In this document: piece by piece, positions 12,363 to 31,954 of the stretch
Numbering within the stretch: position 1 is the stretch's first letter
Layout of the letters: each line of letters starts with the position of its first letter
Assembly (NCBI GenBank): GCA_914767715.1
Contig: OU612066.1
Span: 36,740,283 to 36,804,282, forward strand
Direction: 5' to 3'
Source of the DNA: Membranipora membranacea
Taxonomy: Eukaryota; Bryozoa; Gymnolaemata; Cheilostomatida; Membraniporidae
Length of the DNA: 64,000 nt
Notes under the pieces: generated by a model
The model's input: the letters and a program-made list of their open reading frames with translations, nothing else
What the model was told of the DNA's origin: nothing
The model's database searches: none
Translations under genes and position numbers: made by a program

Positions 12363-15300
12363 CACAAATTTTATATTTCATTTTTTTATTTCAGATGATT
12401 TCCAGACTCCTTGCTCAGGTTTGCAGTATTAGTATACTGATGTTATGCAGGATGTTTATTTATAATGTTGAAGAACTGTGTACAATAAGGTCAGTGATAT
12501 GTATATATATATTGAGACATATGTTGAAACAAACCACATCATTGTTCAATACTTCAGAATCCCACTTACAAATTTATCTGATAATTTTTCGTCATACTAC
12601 TGCTGGTCAGGGACTTGCATTATACAGGCCTGCTGCAGCAAATATTACTTTACAAATAATCAGTCCTAATTTCAATTTTATAACTGCGAGACCCTTGGGC
12701 TTGATGAGTATAATGTGCATAAAAAACATGCTTCAATACCTCCAAAATCGCTAGGCATCTCACAACTGGGTGGGAAGAGATACATGTGCTGCGGAACCAA
12801 TATTGGAAGCTGATCTTGCTAATCTTGCCATGACATGCTAGAAGTTCATCGCCCTTGTCCAAAAGACTTACCTACCGTGCAGTTAGCAGTTAGATTCAAT
12901 ACCAAGGATGGTCTGTGTGTATCTAAAGCGTAACCTTATGTCATATGATATTGTGACAGGATAATTTTTGCGATTGGGGGCATATGCCCTAGTTGTAGGT
13001 AAAAGATATGAAATAAATTCTGAAACATTAGGCCTTTAGAGACCTGCACAATGATCAACCATCAGCCTTTAGCTAGGGGGTGGTCAGACCATTTCCAATA
13101 TCATTAGGGAAGAAGCTGCGGTCTGTTTGTTTCTGTCTCATCAGAGAGTCTGCTTTTTGGCAGGGAGGACGGGTGGGATACCCTCCCTGCTCCCTGTTTT
13201 TTTTCACTTCAAATTGAGACAAATCATAGAGTTGTTCTCTCTTTGACATGCAAGTTCAATGAGGGGACAACCGATGATAAAACGTCCTTAAGTTGCCCCC
13301 AGACTGCTCAGCTGACATTTTTATCTTTTCTTCTAGGGATGCATCTACCGAGTTCTGTGATTGCTGAGAATAACTCTTGCTATGGACTGAAGCTGCCTTA
13401 TGATCGATAGATTCTAGTCCATCTTGTGCAGAAGGTCACAACAGACTCTCCAATCAACATAAATTGTGTCTTTGAGCCGAAAGACACAGCCATCAAAGCT
13501 GGTACCTTCGTAGAAATGATAGAGAACTTTTCGAAGTAAATGTAGTCTATCGATAAATTTCAGATTGTGAAATGTCAAACTTTTCCTCCTGCTAAAATTC
13601 AACTCATCTAATGTAGGTCAGTTTTATTTCATAAACACCACAGTGAATCAAGGTTTAATCTTGCTAAATACAACGTTACAGATGTATGTTTGCTTATAAA
13701 CTTCCTCTGATTTTAGTAAAACATTGGCTGATATTACGCTTCTACACTATCAATACCTGAAACAATGAATTGTTTTATAAATATCTACCAACTACATTGT
13801 TGGACTCACTTGTGCTTTTATACAGGCTGATCAATATGATTATTGTGTGGCTTATGAAAATAAAAAGTATAATTACTCAGTCTCATCACGCAATCTTGAC
13901 TAAGTGCTTGGATATTATAAGTTATAATTAGTTCATTTGCACTTCAATAGAGCAGAATGAAAAACCAAAAAACTCTTATGAATTCTTGTGACAAGGACCA
14001 CCCTGCCTTTCCCGGAAAATGATCTTTGGTGTCAAAGTGGGTGGCTATGCTCTACTGTATACGGTTCTGCTACAAAGGACTTGATCACCAATAGACTGAT
14101 CTACATGTTTTCACAGATATTTTCCTATGTTCTCCGATGACTTTTTTTGCTACTACAATGATAATCACCTAACGTCACCACTTGTAAGATATCAGGTTAA
14201 CTATCGATGTGTAAACACCCGGGTTGCTAATTGCATATATTATCTAGCTTCACTCTCAATGTATACTAGTGTCCTATAGCTTCACTCTCAATGTATAGTA
14301 TGCCCATAAAAGCATTTCTGCTCAATAAAACTTGCCTCTATCAAAATCTGTATTCCAGTAGTAGTAACTAGTATGGGAATTTTGTTTGACAAATCATCAT
14401 ATCAGAGTTATCTTCTCCTGAATACTCATGTACAGATTTCACTGGGAATTCTGCTTTACATAAATAATGCTACAGCTGTACTATAACACATAATTTCTAA
14501 CCCAGATTGTCCATACACATAGCCTATGAGATGTTTTCATAGAACACATATCAATTTTATGCTTATAGGCCACATTCAGTGGTAAAAAAAGCTAAATTTG
14601 AAATTTCCGCATTTTAGTCAATTTTGACTAAAATGCGGAAAAAATGCTTTTCAAGGTCACAAGTAGGTCACAAGGTGATTTCCGCATTTTAGTCAATCCC
14701 ACACAGGATTGACTAAAATGCGGAAATACGCACTAATTCCCGCAACACGCACGTGAATTTGCGTGATCACGGATTTCCGAATTTTAGTGAACCCGATATA
14801 TTAGTAACCGGAACCGGATATTTGGTGTTTGTATTTTCTTTTGTCAAATTATTTCTTTTCTTCTGGAATTTCCAGTCTGTTTCATTTCCATTTACAATCT
14901 AAACAATTCCATTTCTTTTTCCATTCAAGTATAGGGTTTTCAACTTGAACGGATATTGTTTATTTATTGCAGGGAAAAATCATTGAGCAATGTCTAAACT
15001 ACAGGTTGGTGTATCTGCTCACTTAATGTAAAGCTTCTCAATTGAGTGGTCTTTTAAGAAATTTCTCTCTAGTCTAGACTACTCATTCTTAGGTACTTGC
15101 TGTTGTACTTGCTCAGTCAGCCAGCTACTACATACTCGGCAGCTCAACCTTATTCCAGCATAACATTGGTAAGCATGCATTCATTGAAGGTGACACATAA
15201 GTTGGTTCAGCCAAGCTGTTACTCCTTGGTTCATCTCACAGCCCACATTACTAGAGGTTGAGGGTTTGACAAAGGCCTACTTGTAGTGTAAAGGGTTGTA

Positions 15301-15548
15301 TGAACCTTTGCCAGCATTTTTGTTAGGTCATGAAACTGGCTCCACAACAAGTAAGCCCTAACCTCTCTCATAGCCAGCAAGGTAGCTTGGCACAGTTGCT
15401 GGTAACCTGGTAAAACGGTTATGGTTATGGCCATAGGACAGAGGTGATTGACCTGCATGACTGTGGTACACTACAGATTTCACCCGTAACAAAATCCTTG
15501 TAATTCGTTTTCAAAAATCAAACTAGACTTTGTGTTGTATGAATAGCC

Positions 15549-15686
15549 ATGGCTGAGGCACGGCTAGATGGAAGGGCTCTGGTAGCTGGAGTGAAGTTCT
15601 ATGGGTGCTGCCACAGATGTCAGGACTGCAAGTACCTCGGTGAAGGAAACATAAATTGCTCATGTGGTCACTCATCATACAGTCAT
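15549..15686 (+). other. Zinc knuckle 1 exon of the integrase protein
   Basis: A full exon of 46 codons. Ligand pattern: C21-x2-C24-x2-C27, then C37-S-C39-G-H41-x4-H46. The donor follows the last His codon directly, as in the next gene, suggesting a reusable exon module. Confidence 0.75.
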
Positions 15687-18600
15687 GTAGGTAATCACTG
15701 CATTGAATCAATGTATTGACAATCAAATCCGTCTCATTCTCATTAAGCTTTTACACAAATGTAATAGCATTACATATTCTAAAATAAGCCTCTTGTAGCT
15801 GTGCGGGAAATGCAATTCTTACCAAAATAGTGACGGACGGACCTGAAACACTTATATTAATTATGACATGCTAGTCCGCATCTGTCAACCACTTGTTTAT
15901 TGATATACGACTCCTTTGATCTAGGAAACGCTATCTTCATGCTCGGAGTGTGACTGTATGACATTTTACTCTCCAACTGAAGGCATTGCATCTTGCTATC
16001 ACTGTGGGCACAGCAGCATCAGCCACGAGGATGACAAAGGTAAGGATGGAACAGAATATAATATTTATTCCTTTATGTAATTCTTCTTTGAGAGATTGAG
16101 TTGGCTTCTAATCCCATGATAGCTGTACATAATAGTCAAACATCTAATTTTTGACACTTTGTGCTTTAGGTGGTTTCGAGGAAAGGTTTTTGAAGGATGT
16201 GATGCTAGAGGGGAGAACCCACGCTGACATTGTTAATCTTTATCAACAGCAATTTCACTATGAGATCAGGTGCGATATAAGCTGCTCTAAGCTAGTAAAC
16301 TATGAGCATATTCTGGGTGGTAATTATGTTAGGCACTGTGTCATTACTTTTATCGGAGTCAGCTTACTAGCAAAAAAAACTTTAGGAATCAAGTCCTGTC
16401 GAGCATTATCAGATGAAGATTACTCTGTACATATATATGTTTGTTTGTTTCCTAAAAATCCTTTAATCGCAGGGAAGGGGATGCGTCCGTATCTTTGAAA
16501 ACCGTCAACTTTCCTTATAATTGATATCATATTTACGGTTCATACCATTGTTTTCCAACCATATCTACATAGCGAGAGGACATTGCGGAGGAAGTTATGT
16601 GGATACGGTATCAGGAAAACACAACCCTATTCTGATGATTTGATACGACGTTGCATATCGGTAAGCACTTTCGAAGATGCATCAACATGACTATCAACAG
16701 GAAAGGTCTTTGTTCTAATTGATAAGGGCGTGGTATATATTTATTATTTTGTTCCTCTTCACCTTTTACTGCTGGGGTCTGACTGCAATTACTAAACTAA
16801 GCTTGTTACAAAATTGTCAAATGAATTGTAGGAGGAAAACCAAAACGGAACGTTCGGATACCACAGGATTCATATGGCTCTGAGAACAAAGCACAGGCTA
16901 TTTGTCAGCAGGTAATGGCAAAAAACCTGCATTATGTCTATACTTTATCCCATAGAGATTCAAAGCCCCAATGACACCAAGTATCATCTGTAATGAGTTG
17001 TTTCACATGTGACTAGGTACGTGAAAGTATAATGTGGAAGAATATTTTTAATTTGAGACACTCTAAACAATTGATACACTTGATCCTCTAAGGGTTCAAA
17101 CCTCTGACCAGGCAGGTTTTTTACACTTCTCTGTAAATTCTAGGTTTTATAACTTCGCAGCATAAGATACACGACCATCACTTTACATTCCATCAATTTA
17201 CTTTCAGGACCAGGCGTGATTGTTTCTCATTTTACTAGCACTTTTATTGGCAAAATATATTATAATTTGTGTGGTTCATTATCATTTTTGATAACTAGAA
17301 CCCTCTACCAATGTTGCTCACATATTTTAGAGATCGTGTGCATGAAGTCATAGCATCTTATGACTGTCCACGCGGCCACGATCCCAAGATGGATTCAAGG
17401 AAGCTTCATACCAAGCAGTTCATCTCCGACGTGAGTGTTCTGTTCTACATGAATATCACAATGTAATTATATACAGAGGGGAAACTTCAATGATAGTAAT
17501 AGTGCATCTGGTTTATTCACTGGAGGAAATTCTCACTCTGGTGACTTGTCAATTTCACAAACTGGATAAATTAAAATGCATTTTGTCATGAGGGCTCGCC
17601 TACACATGATCACGAACTAAGTGATATGAAAATTGCCAACGAGAGATGATGAGTTTTTCGAATCCAAATGCGCATGATTTCCCCCTGGCAACTGAAAACC
17701 TGCAAGCACTATAGCTATCATCAGAGTGTCCCCTCTGTATAACCTTACTCTGTGATGACATGGGACAAAAGGATATAGGCTGAGCTATCGACACACCTAA
17801 CATAACTAATCATTATCGGTGTGCTACTGATATTCTTTTGTGTAATGTGATCCATTGCTGTGATATTTATCGTTTATTTTATCATGGACTGACAAATATC
17901 AGCTATGGATATGTATGTCACCTAAGTACTCTTGCCTGGTTGCTGTGTGTGGCATTCCAGTATCAACCACATCCCAATCACATTGGGATACTATTGACAA
18001 TAGAATACCACCATCACCACGAACTCGGCAAAGTTCAAGCACATAGTTGTATGCATGTTGAAACTTGTTTTCACAGTTTTCGTTAATTTTCTGTTTATAG
18101 GGCCCAAACTACATTTGGTCAGTAGATGGACATGAGTATCTCGCTCAACCTTATGGTCTCTATATATATGGCATCATCGACACGTTTAGTCGCAAAATAA
18201 TGGCCATCACAGTACTGCAGGACAAGAAGATGGAAACAGTAGCAAAGTGGATGGTAACTGTTCTGTCTCACTATAATTGTGAGTGATTGCAAATAAACTT
18301 CAACGCCATAAGCCACCGCATTTATGTCTCAAACATCAAAATAGAATTATCATTATTACTTGTTGTGAAAGCTCTCATTTGGTCAAAGCTGGGTGAGGCT
18401 TTACCAAAAAAACGTAGATCTCACACTAAAGTTAAGAGTGCAAGGGTAGAACTACCCTTATTTTGGTTAGTTAATTTCTGCAGAGCAGTGCATAACTTGA
18501 ATACTTCATTTCCAATAGATACCCACTACATGTTAGTTTAAACATTCTACTTACTGTTTGACACCGAAGCAAATATTCTTTAGTACAAACTTGTGATGAA

Positions 18601-20072
18601 TATGAAGACAGGCAGGCGTGATATGATATTTGCTGTATTACTTTTACCCTATTATGTCAAATAGTCAACCATACACGTTCTTCATCACGTTGTTTTGTGT
18701 CTTAGATATGCCGAGAAAAATGATGATAGATAAAGGGGGAGAGTGGAATTTGTTGAAGGATGAGCTGAATATCATCCAGATGATGAGTATCTTCAATCAA
18801 GTAAGAAATCACTCAGCACAGCGTCTTACATCTGTTCACTTGCTAAAAAGTGGATGTGAATTATATGTCGAGCAAACTGTCTGAAACCAAATTCCCTCTC
18901 TCCTAACAACTGTAGCTGGGCGCATTAAGATTAAAGCGCTTCGTATGGTGGCCGGCAGTTATAGTCCTGTTCTTAAACTAGACACTCTTAAACTAGACAC
19001 TCTGGGCGCTCAGACACAGAACTAACTGCCGTAAACATTGTTACCGTCATATAGCCTCCAAAGCCATCAATAGTACATTATTCTAGTCTTTTGTATTTTT
19101 TATACTTTTTTTCCCATTTCACGATATGTAGTTTTATCCACTTCTTAATTTTGTGCATTTTTAGACAGAGCTCAAATCTTTTAGACAGCACGCCTGAAAC
19201 GTTTTATTATTCATGCAAATGAATCAATATGTCACTATATTCATTTCATACCATTCCATAAGGGTTCTGTATATGTTCTCATTTGCAGAAGATAGAGTGT
19301 CTTTGGTCGCAATATAAGAGGATGTCAGACTCAAAGTGGTTCAAGGAAACGCTCCAAGATCTCGAACGGAGAAGTTTATTTGACCGACATGTAAAGCGTG
19401 ACAAGTAAGATTACTGCAGATAATTATGTGCAGACTTAGCAATTAACGTTCATCTGACCATTAGATTATCCTGTCCATGTAAAGTTGTAGGTATTAGGTA
19501 TAGGACATAGTGACAATTAGGAAAACAAAAATAAGCAACAGCCTAAGCTCTTAATCTTACGAATCAGCCAGGCATTGCCACTCGTCTTCTCTGTGCTTGA
19601 CAGGGCCTTGGTCTATTGTGTATTCGCAAATCTTCTCCAGAAGTCCCTGAACACCTTCAGGGAAGACTATAACGCTCACACGATAAGGAGGCAGCACAAT
19701 GTCCTGCTTCCCACCGGGTTCTCCCCCAATGTCATGTTTGACTCTCCGGAGAAGTTTAACGTAGGTATGTATTGTAAAAACAGGATTTTATTAAATGTTT
19801 TTGCACTTAATCTGCCATGTTTGAATTGAATTGCTTTCTGGAATTTGTATTGGCATGAATATAAACATCCTCAATGTGTCTTCCACTTACCATCGATAAG
19901 AATTCAAAATTGGTTTGTCTTTGCAGCTGATTTCAGAGAGGAGCTAGAGAGTACATTGACGGACAAAGTGCCACAAACTGAAGCAGCTGATGAACGTTAC
20001 CCAGTAACAGATATTCCGATATCCAAACAGAATGCCGTTCAGAAATATTTAAGGCTGAGAGAATCATTGTAG
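15549..20072 (+). CDS. DDE integrase-like transposase with two N-terminal zinc knuckles
   Basis: Eleven exons: 15549-15686, 15925-16039, 16170-16269, 16573-16660, 16832-16911, 17331-17430, 18101-18278, 18706-18800, 19289-19404, 19604-19764, 19927-20072. They join in frame to 1317 nt (438 residues) with GT...AG at every intron. The start ATG lies in CCATGG. Residues 20-46 and 52-80 are zinc knuckles (C-x2-C-x1-2-C ... C-x1-2-C-G-H-x4-H). Residues 85-175 are a helix-turn-helix-type region (RTLRRKLCGYGI, FGYHRI). The integrase core has W-S-V-D216-G-H, I-I-D-T-F-S-R, M-I-D275-K-G-G-E and N-Q-K-I-E301-C-L-W, so D, D and E are all present. The tail (RRSLFD, YNAH, FSPNVMFDSP) matches the animal 'integrase core domain' family whose members read WHxDGxDKLxPYG. 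It probably cuts and joins the element's ends. A poly(A) signal follows. The open frame implies a young or selected copy. Confidence 0.9.
15925..16039 (+). other. Zinc knuckle 2 exon of the integrase protein
   Basis: Ligand pattern: C52-x2-C55-x-C57, then C70-x2-C73-G-H75-x4-H80. It is clearly related to knuckle 1 and to the knuckle at 23305-23427. Confidence 0.75.
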
Positions 20073-20091
20073 CAAATTTTGAAAAATATTA

Positions 20092-20097
20092 AATAAA
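20092..20097 (+). promoter_or_regulatory. Poly(A) signal AATAAA of the integrase gene
   Basis: Canonical hexamer about 20 bases after the stop codon at 20070-20072. Confidence 0.6.
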
Positions 20098-21283
20098 TCA
20101 ATTAAATTAATAGACCAAAACTCTCTTTGTATAGTTCATCACTGTTTACGGTCTTCTTCACACTGTTTACTGCACACGCCATATCTTGCGTCGCCATTGG
20201 GATGCTTTAGGCATCTAAAATTTACCATCAATTTGATATATATCTGTCAACAAACTCTATCTGCATCACAACTAGTTTTCCCGCAGAATACTACTGCCAT
20301 CAGTATGTGGCAGATGATATTACTACGAACATTTATTACTAATATAACAGTTAATAATCATCTTGTAAGTGCGGGCTGGACCATCCAGTGGTGTGGTTTA
20401 TGGTTCAAACCCAGGAGTATGTGGTGTCTACTTATCCATTCTGATTCAATTGACAAAAGGACGATCTGTGGCATAACCTTGTGATATTTAAGAGGAGAAA
20501 TATTCAATCACATACTTTGTGATGGCCTAGTTACAGTTATCTTGCTTACCTCCAAATTGCACATTGTGTACTGTTGCCAGGGCCATAACAAGCTGCATCT
20601 CTCTACAAATTGATGATACTCCTATGAGCCGGTGTATCTTTGGTATGTAGAACAAATTATTTACTGAAACGTGATCGTCAGCACATGTTACATCTTGGGC
20701 ATCACAAGTATGGTAACAATATTTATTTTGATATTTGCAAAACTATATTTGCTGCGTTCAAAATCAACCATCCAGAAACCTCCAAACAGGGTAAGTTATA
20801 AAATATGTGTCTCGCCCTGTTTGGTGGTTGATTCTGAGCATAGGCGAACAACCAGACTTGTATGCACCAGGCACCCTCCCTGCATTCACTCAGGAGTCCA
20901 TTAATGCAAACTATAAAATAGCCGTGTAGAGTTGTTCCCTCTTATTTTGTATGAGAATAACTCCAAATGCAAGACAATTTTACAAGGAGGAAAATACCAT
21001 ATCCATTTTGAGGCTAACTATTTTAGTATAGAGTAAAAACCATTATTTTCTGTCTGTTCAAGTTTGATCCACTTAAGAGAAGGAAGAAAAAAAATAGATA
21101 TTCTTCTGAGAAAATGAGATGACAAATATTTCCGGAAATGAATTTCCTCAACATAAAAGCGAAATATTACATCTGTGGGAAATCCACAATACCGGAAACA
21201 TATGTTTTCTGGTGTATGATACTTTTACACTAACTTGCAACATAATATCTTGTTTGACTATATTGATCATTTATACTAGAACA

Positions 21284-21695
21284 GATAAGATCAGAGACCA
21301 CCGAAAAGGAGCAAAACTATTCGGCTCAGTTGGACAGATCATAGCTTAGTTCACTCATGGTTCACTGGTCAGAGTCTGTATTTGGAGTTGCTCCCCTGTC
21401 CATTGGAGGAAAAACAACTCCGAATTTAAGCAAATAGATCAATATTGATCTAGAGCATGGGTGGGCAACCTTTTTCTAAAACAGTTCCACATTTTACACA
21501 GGCTCAACACAATAAGGCGCAACATATCTTTCAGGTAAAAAATCGGAACCGGAGTAACAACTATGTACAAACTAAAACAGATTTATTTGTAAAAGCTGTG
21601 GTATGTTGCAAGGAACTTCAGCTCAACAGAAATACTAATTTAATTTAAAAAATCTTGTGAAGTTTTGCATGTGTATGGAAAAGGGCAGGGTGGGT
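21284..21695 (+). repeat. Dispersed repeat shared with the 36.9-37.3 kb palindrome centre
   Basis: It reads nearly identically to the reverse complement of about 36890-37330, for example GATCTAGAGCATGGGTGGGC and GCTGTGGTATGTTGCAAGGA on this strand. Confidence 0.85.
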
Positions 21696-22266
21696 GTGGG
21701 AGGGGTGCTGGCACCCCTCCGCAACGGGGAAGTTTTTTGCGAATGCCTGAAAAAATTAGATGCAATCTGGAACATTTCAGCGATAAAGCAGGAGCATTTG
21801 TAACATGTAAACTTGTTGATACTCATCTGCATTTCTTGTTCAAGGTGACAGATTTGCTAAAAAAACTAATTACTATGATATTAACGAAAATTTTTATTCA
21901 AATTTCCAAAGGTCACCGTTCTGGGTTATTTTGAAAATAAAGCACTTGAAAAAGGAGTTAACACCAATACAGTTAAGATGATTATGTCTAGAAACGGCTT
22001 TGGAAGCTACATGCTTAATGCTGAATGGGCACTATTTTGAAATATATTGTGCCTACATACTTGAATATCAAGATTACAAAATGCGAGATGGGGATCGAAA
22101 TTAATGTGTAATATATATCTTTTCAGGCATAAGGCCACAATCAGCCCGCAAAAAACCCGCAAAAAACAGAAGCTGATGCTATTTCTGTTGGAAAAATTAA
22201 TAAATCTTGATCATTGTTCAACATCCCATCTGGTCGCCATTTTGTGCCATGCGGGTTTTTTTCATA

Positions 22267-22305
22267 CTTGTGACAAGGAGTAACAGAGTTACTCCTTGCT
22301 TGTGA
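22267..22305. repeat. Micro-palindrome with 7-bp direct flanks (CTTGTGA)
   Basis: CAAGGAGTAAC, spacer AGA, GTTACTCCTTG at 22274-22298, flanked by CTTGTGA at 22267-22273 and 22299-22305. It looks like an inserted pair of terminal repeats with a target duplication. Confidence 0.7.
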
Positions 22306-22512
22306 TGTGGCTAGCTAGTAAATATGTTGATTGAATGGACCATCCTAATTCATGGTGAATCAGAAACTGCATTGCTGAGGCCAACCCTTGTGGTGGCGAC
22401 CCTGAAGGTTCTCCATGACACTGGAAAAGTATTCTTTAATGCTATGTGGCTGTTCAACGGCACATGCAGGATTCAATCAATGGAAAAGAAAATTCATTAG
22501 TTGACGGAGTAG

Positions 22513-22550
22513 TTAAGACCAAGGAGTCACGAGGAACTCCTTGGTAAGAG
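22513..22550. repeat. Related CAAGGAGT micro-palindrome, weaker flanks
   Basis: CAAGGAGT ... ACTCCTTG at 22520-22543 with a 7-8-base centre. Flanks TTAAGAC and GTAAGAG match at 5 of 7 positions, so a target duplication is only suggested. Confidence 0.5.
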
Positions 22551-23304
22551 TCTTGTATCCCATTCAGCTTTATTTGCCAGTACTACTGTATTTTTTCTCA
22601 CCGGCCATTGATTGTTCTCTAGTTCAGCTTAACAGATTGCGGATGGTCCACATGGGACATGCTGCCCTTAAAACCCACCTGCTTGCCCATTTGACATCCG
22701 CCGGGTGTCCACATGACATCCGGTGGTTACCAAATAGTCATCTGGTTGTCCATAAAACGCATTCTGACACAATTTTTTTTTTTAAACGAATCAGTTTGTA
22801 CAGTGTTAGATGGGTTGTGTAGTCACTCATCATCGGGCGACAAATACGATCGGATGGTAACAGCAAATAATATTAGTACCGCTCCAATCCCATCCAGATA
22901 GGTTTGACACGGATCGAATTACTGCTCCGAGCTCATACGGAAAGGTATTTGGCAACAAACAGTTTCCTTATGGCCCCGATGGGTTAGTGACGGTCATACT
23001 TCAATGTTAACACGAGGTGAAATGATTGGTCATAAAGCATTGCCGGATCGATATTTGTCATAAGCGGATGGCCCTTTTACAGGTATCTGTGGTGGATGGC
23101 CATGTACCGAAACATTTTTGACACAATAAGACTCAACAATGGCCTGTGTAAATTTATGGTAAACGCAATATAGGTCCAGTCTGTTTTTCCCGTGTGTAGA
23201 ATGGCAAGGGCAAACGGTAGGCTCAACATTGATTCTTTGTTTTACCTACTAGGTACTCACATCATAACTCCATGTTTCACCAGTTCTCCTTACATGTTTT
23301 TAGC

Positions 23305-31243
<7,939 letters not shown>

Positions 31244-31320
31244 AACCGTTTATGTTCCGTTGATATGCCATTAACGATTTTCTTAAAACTCCCTATTATA
31301 CATACTGCACGTTACCAGTC

Positions 31321-31326
31321 AATAAA
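31321..31326 (+). promoter_or_regulatory. Poly(A) signal AATAAA of the AAA gene
   Basis: Canonical hexamer 78 bases after the stop at 31241-31243. Confidence 0.5.
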
Positions 31327-31389
31327 ATGTACATAGTAAACTTAACAGATTTACATTTATTGTGTTGTTATCTACTCTTTTGTTGGGAG

Positions 31390-31542
31390 CAGATCACTCC
31401 AACTGTCTACAGGTTTTTGATGGAATTGGTTAGTGAAGATAGAGACCTACCGCTTGACATTTGTATGAATTGGACAATGTTAGGTGGAAGTCACATTGAC
31501 TACCAAAGAGGCTATGCTAAGGAGAAGGAATTGATAAACTAA
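31390..31542 (+). other. Possible orphan exon, unknown
   Basis: An acceptor-like GAGCAG precedes an open stretch of about 50 codons (ITPTVYRFLMELVSEDRDLP ... ELIN, stop). No family is recognised. It could be a leftover exon or chance. Confidence 0.25.
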
Positions 31543-31954
31543 TAGATACTTGATATGACTAAGCAGTACATAGAACGGCTCCAGCGCTTATTTGGACAGA
31601 AACGATAACTAGCTCAATCGGTTTACATAGCGTAGAAATTTATTCATTCTTTAGTGTGTATATTTATAAAAAAAGGAATGTTATCACAAATTGAAACGTG
31701 CAAGTTCCAGCTGATGCACATCATGTTTATAGTTAAAGCATATAACAGCAGAGTCCGAACCAAGCAGGTAGGATAGTTTGGCAGACCTCTTATTAAGTTG
31801 TTTTTATTTACTAGATGTCAATACATAACACCTATATCTGTACATGGACAGGATAACTACTGGAATGATGAATGTTGATCGTTGTTTCTGCCGGTCTGTA
31901 ATGTCTGCAATAGTCTTACATGTCACAATGCACATGTCGGTCAAGTCTTTGAGA

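Larger units (their letters stand above)
7311..14795. mobile_element. Nested 7.5-kb TIR element without recognisable genes
   Basis: Its ends are inverted: the left begins GGGGGTTCACTAAAATGCGG and the right reverse complement is CGGGTTCACTAAAATTCGG. It is flanked by the 8-bp direct repeat ATATATTA (7303-7310 and 14796-14803). The motif ACTAAAATGCGGAAAT recurs inside both ends (about 7320-7411 and 14598-14725, in both orientations), so the subterminal regions are repeat-rich. I find no convincing coding exon: ORFs are short, without domains. The interior holds a hairpin (8391-8448), two similar blocks (about 11380-11600 and 12100-12490) and a tRNA-derived SINE (12222-12362). It looks like a non-autonomous or eroded element. 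TIR, 8-bp duplication and subterminal repeats would suit a hAT or P-type transposase, but the family is unassigned. Confidence 0.8.
20100..23300. other. Non-coding spacer between the two transposon genes
   Basis: No exon chain with splice sites and a domain is visible. Contents: a block at about 21284-21695 that is the inverted copy of the centre of the palindrome at 36873-37327; a GC hairpin near 21697-21720 (GGAGGGGTGCTGGCACCCCT); and two short CAAGGAGT palindromes (22274-22298 and 22520-22543). The 5' exon and promoter of the next gene may lie here but were not recognised. Confidence 0.6.

Noticed and set aside
11839-12754. Protein-coding genes in the nested element
   Set aside because: Short frames with no domain; they overlap a SINE and a duplicated non-coding block.
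14990-15004. ATG at 14990 as start of the integrase gene
   Set aside because: Joining it to the 15547 acceptor gives a stop within seven codons; the CCATGG at 15549 is the better start, and the upstream exon is probably untranslated.
18119-18316. Minus-strand ORFs repeated at 32463-32660
   Set aside because: Antisense shadows of the integrase core exon and its inverted copy.
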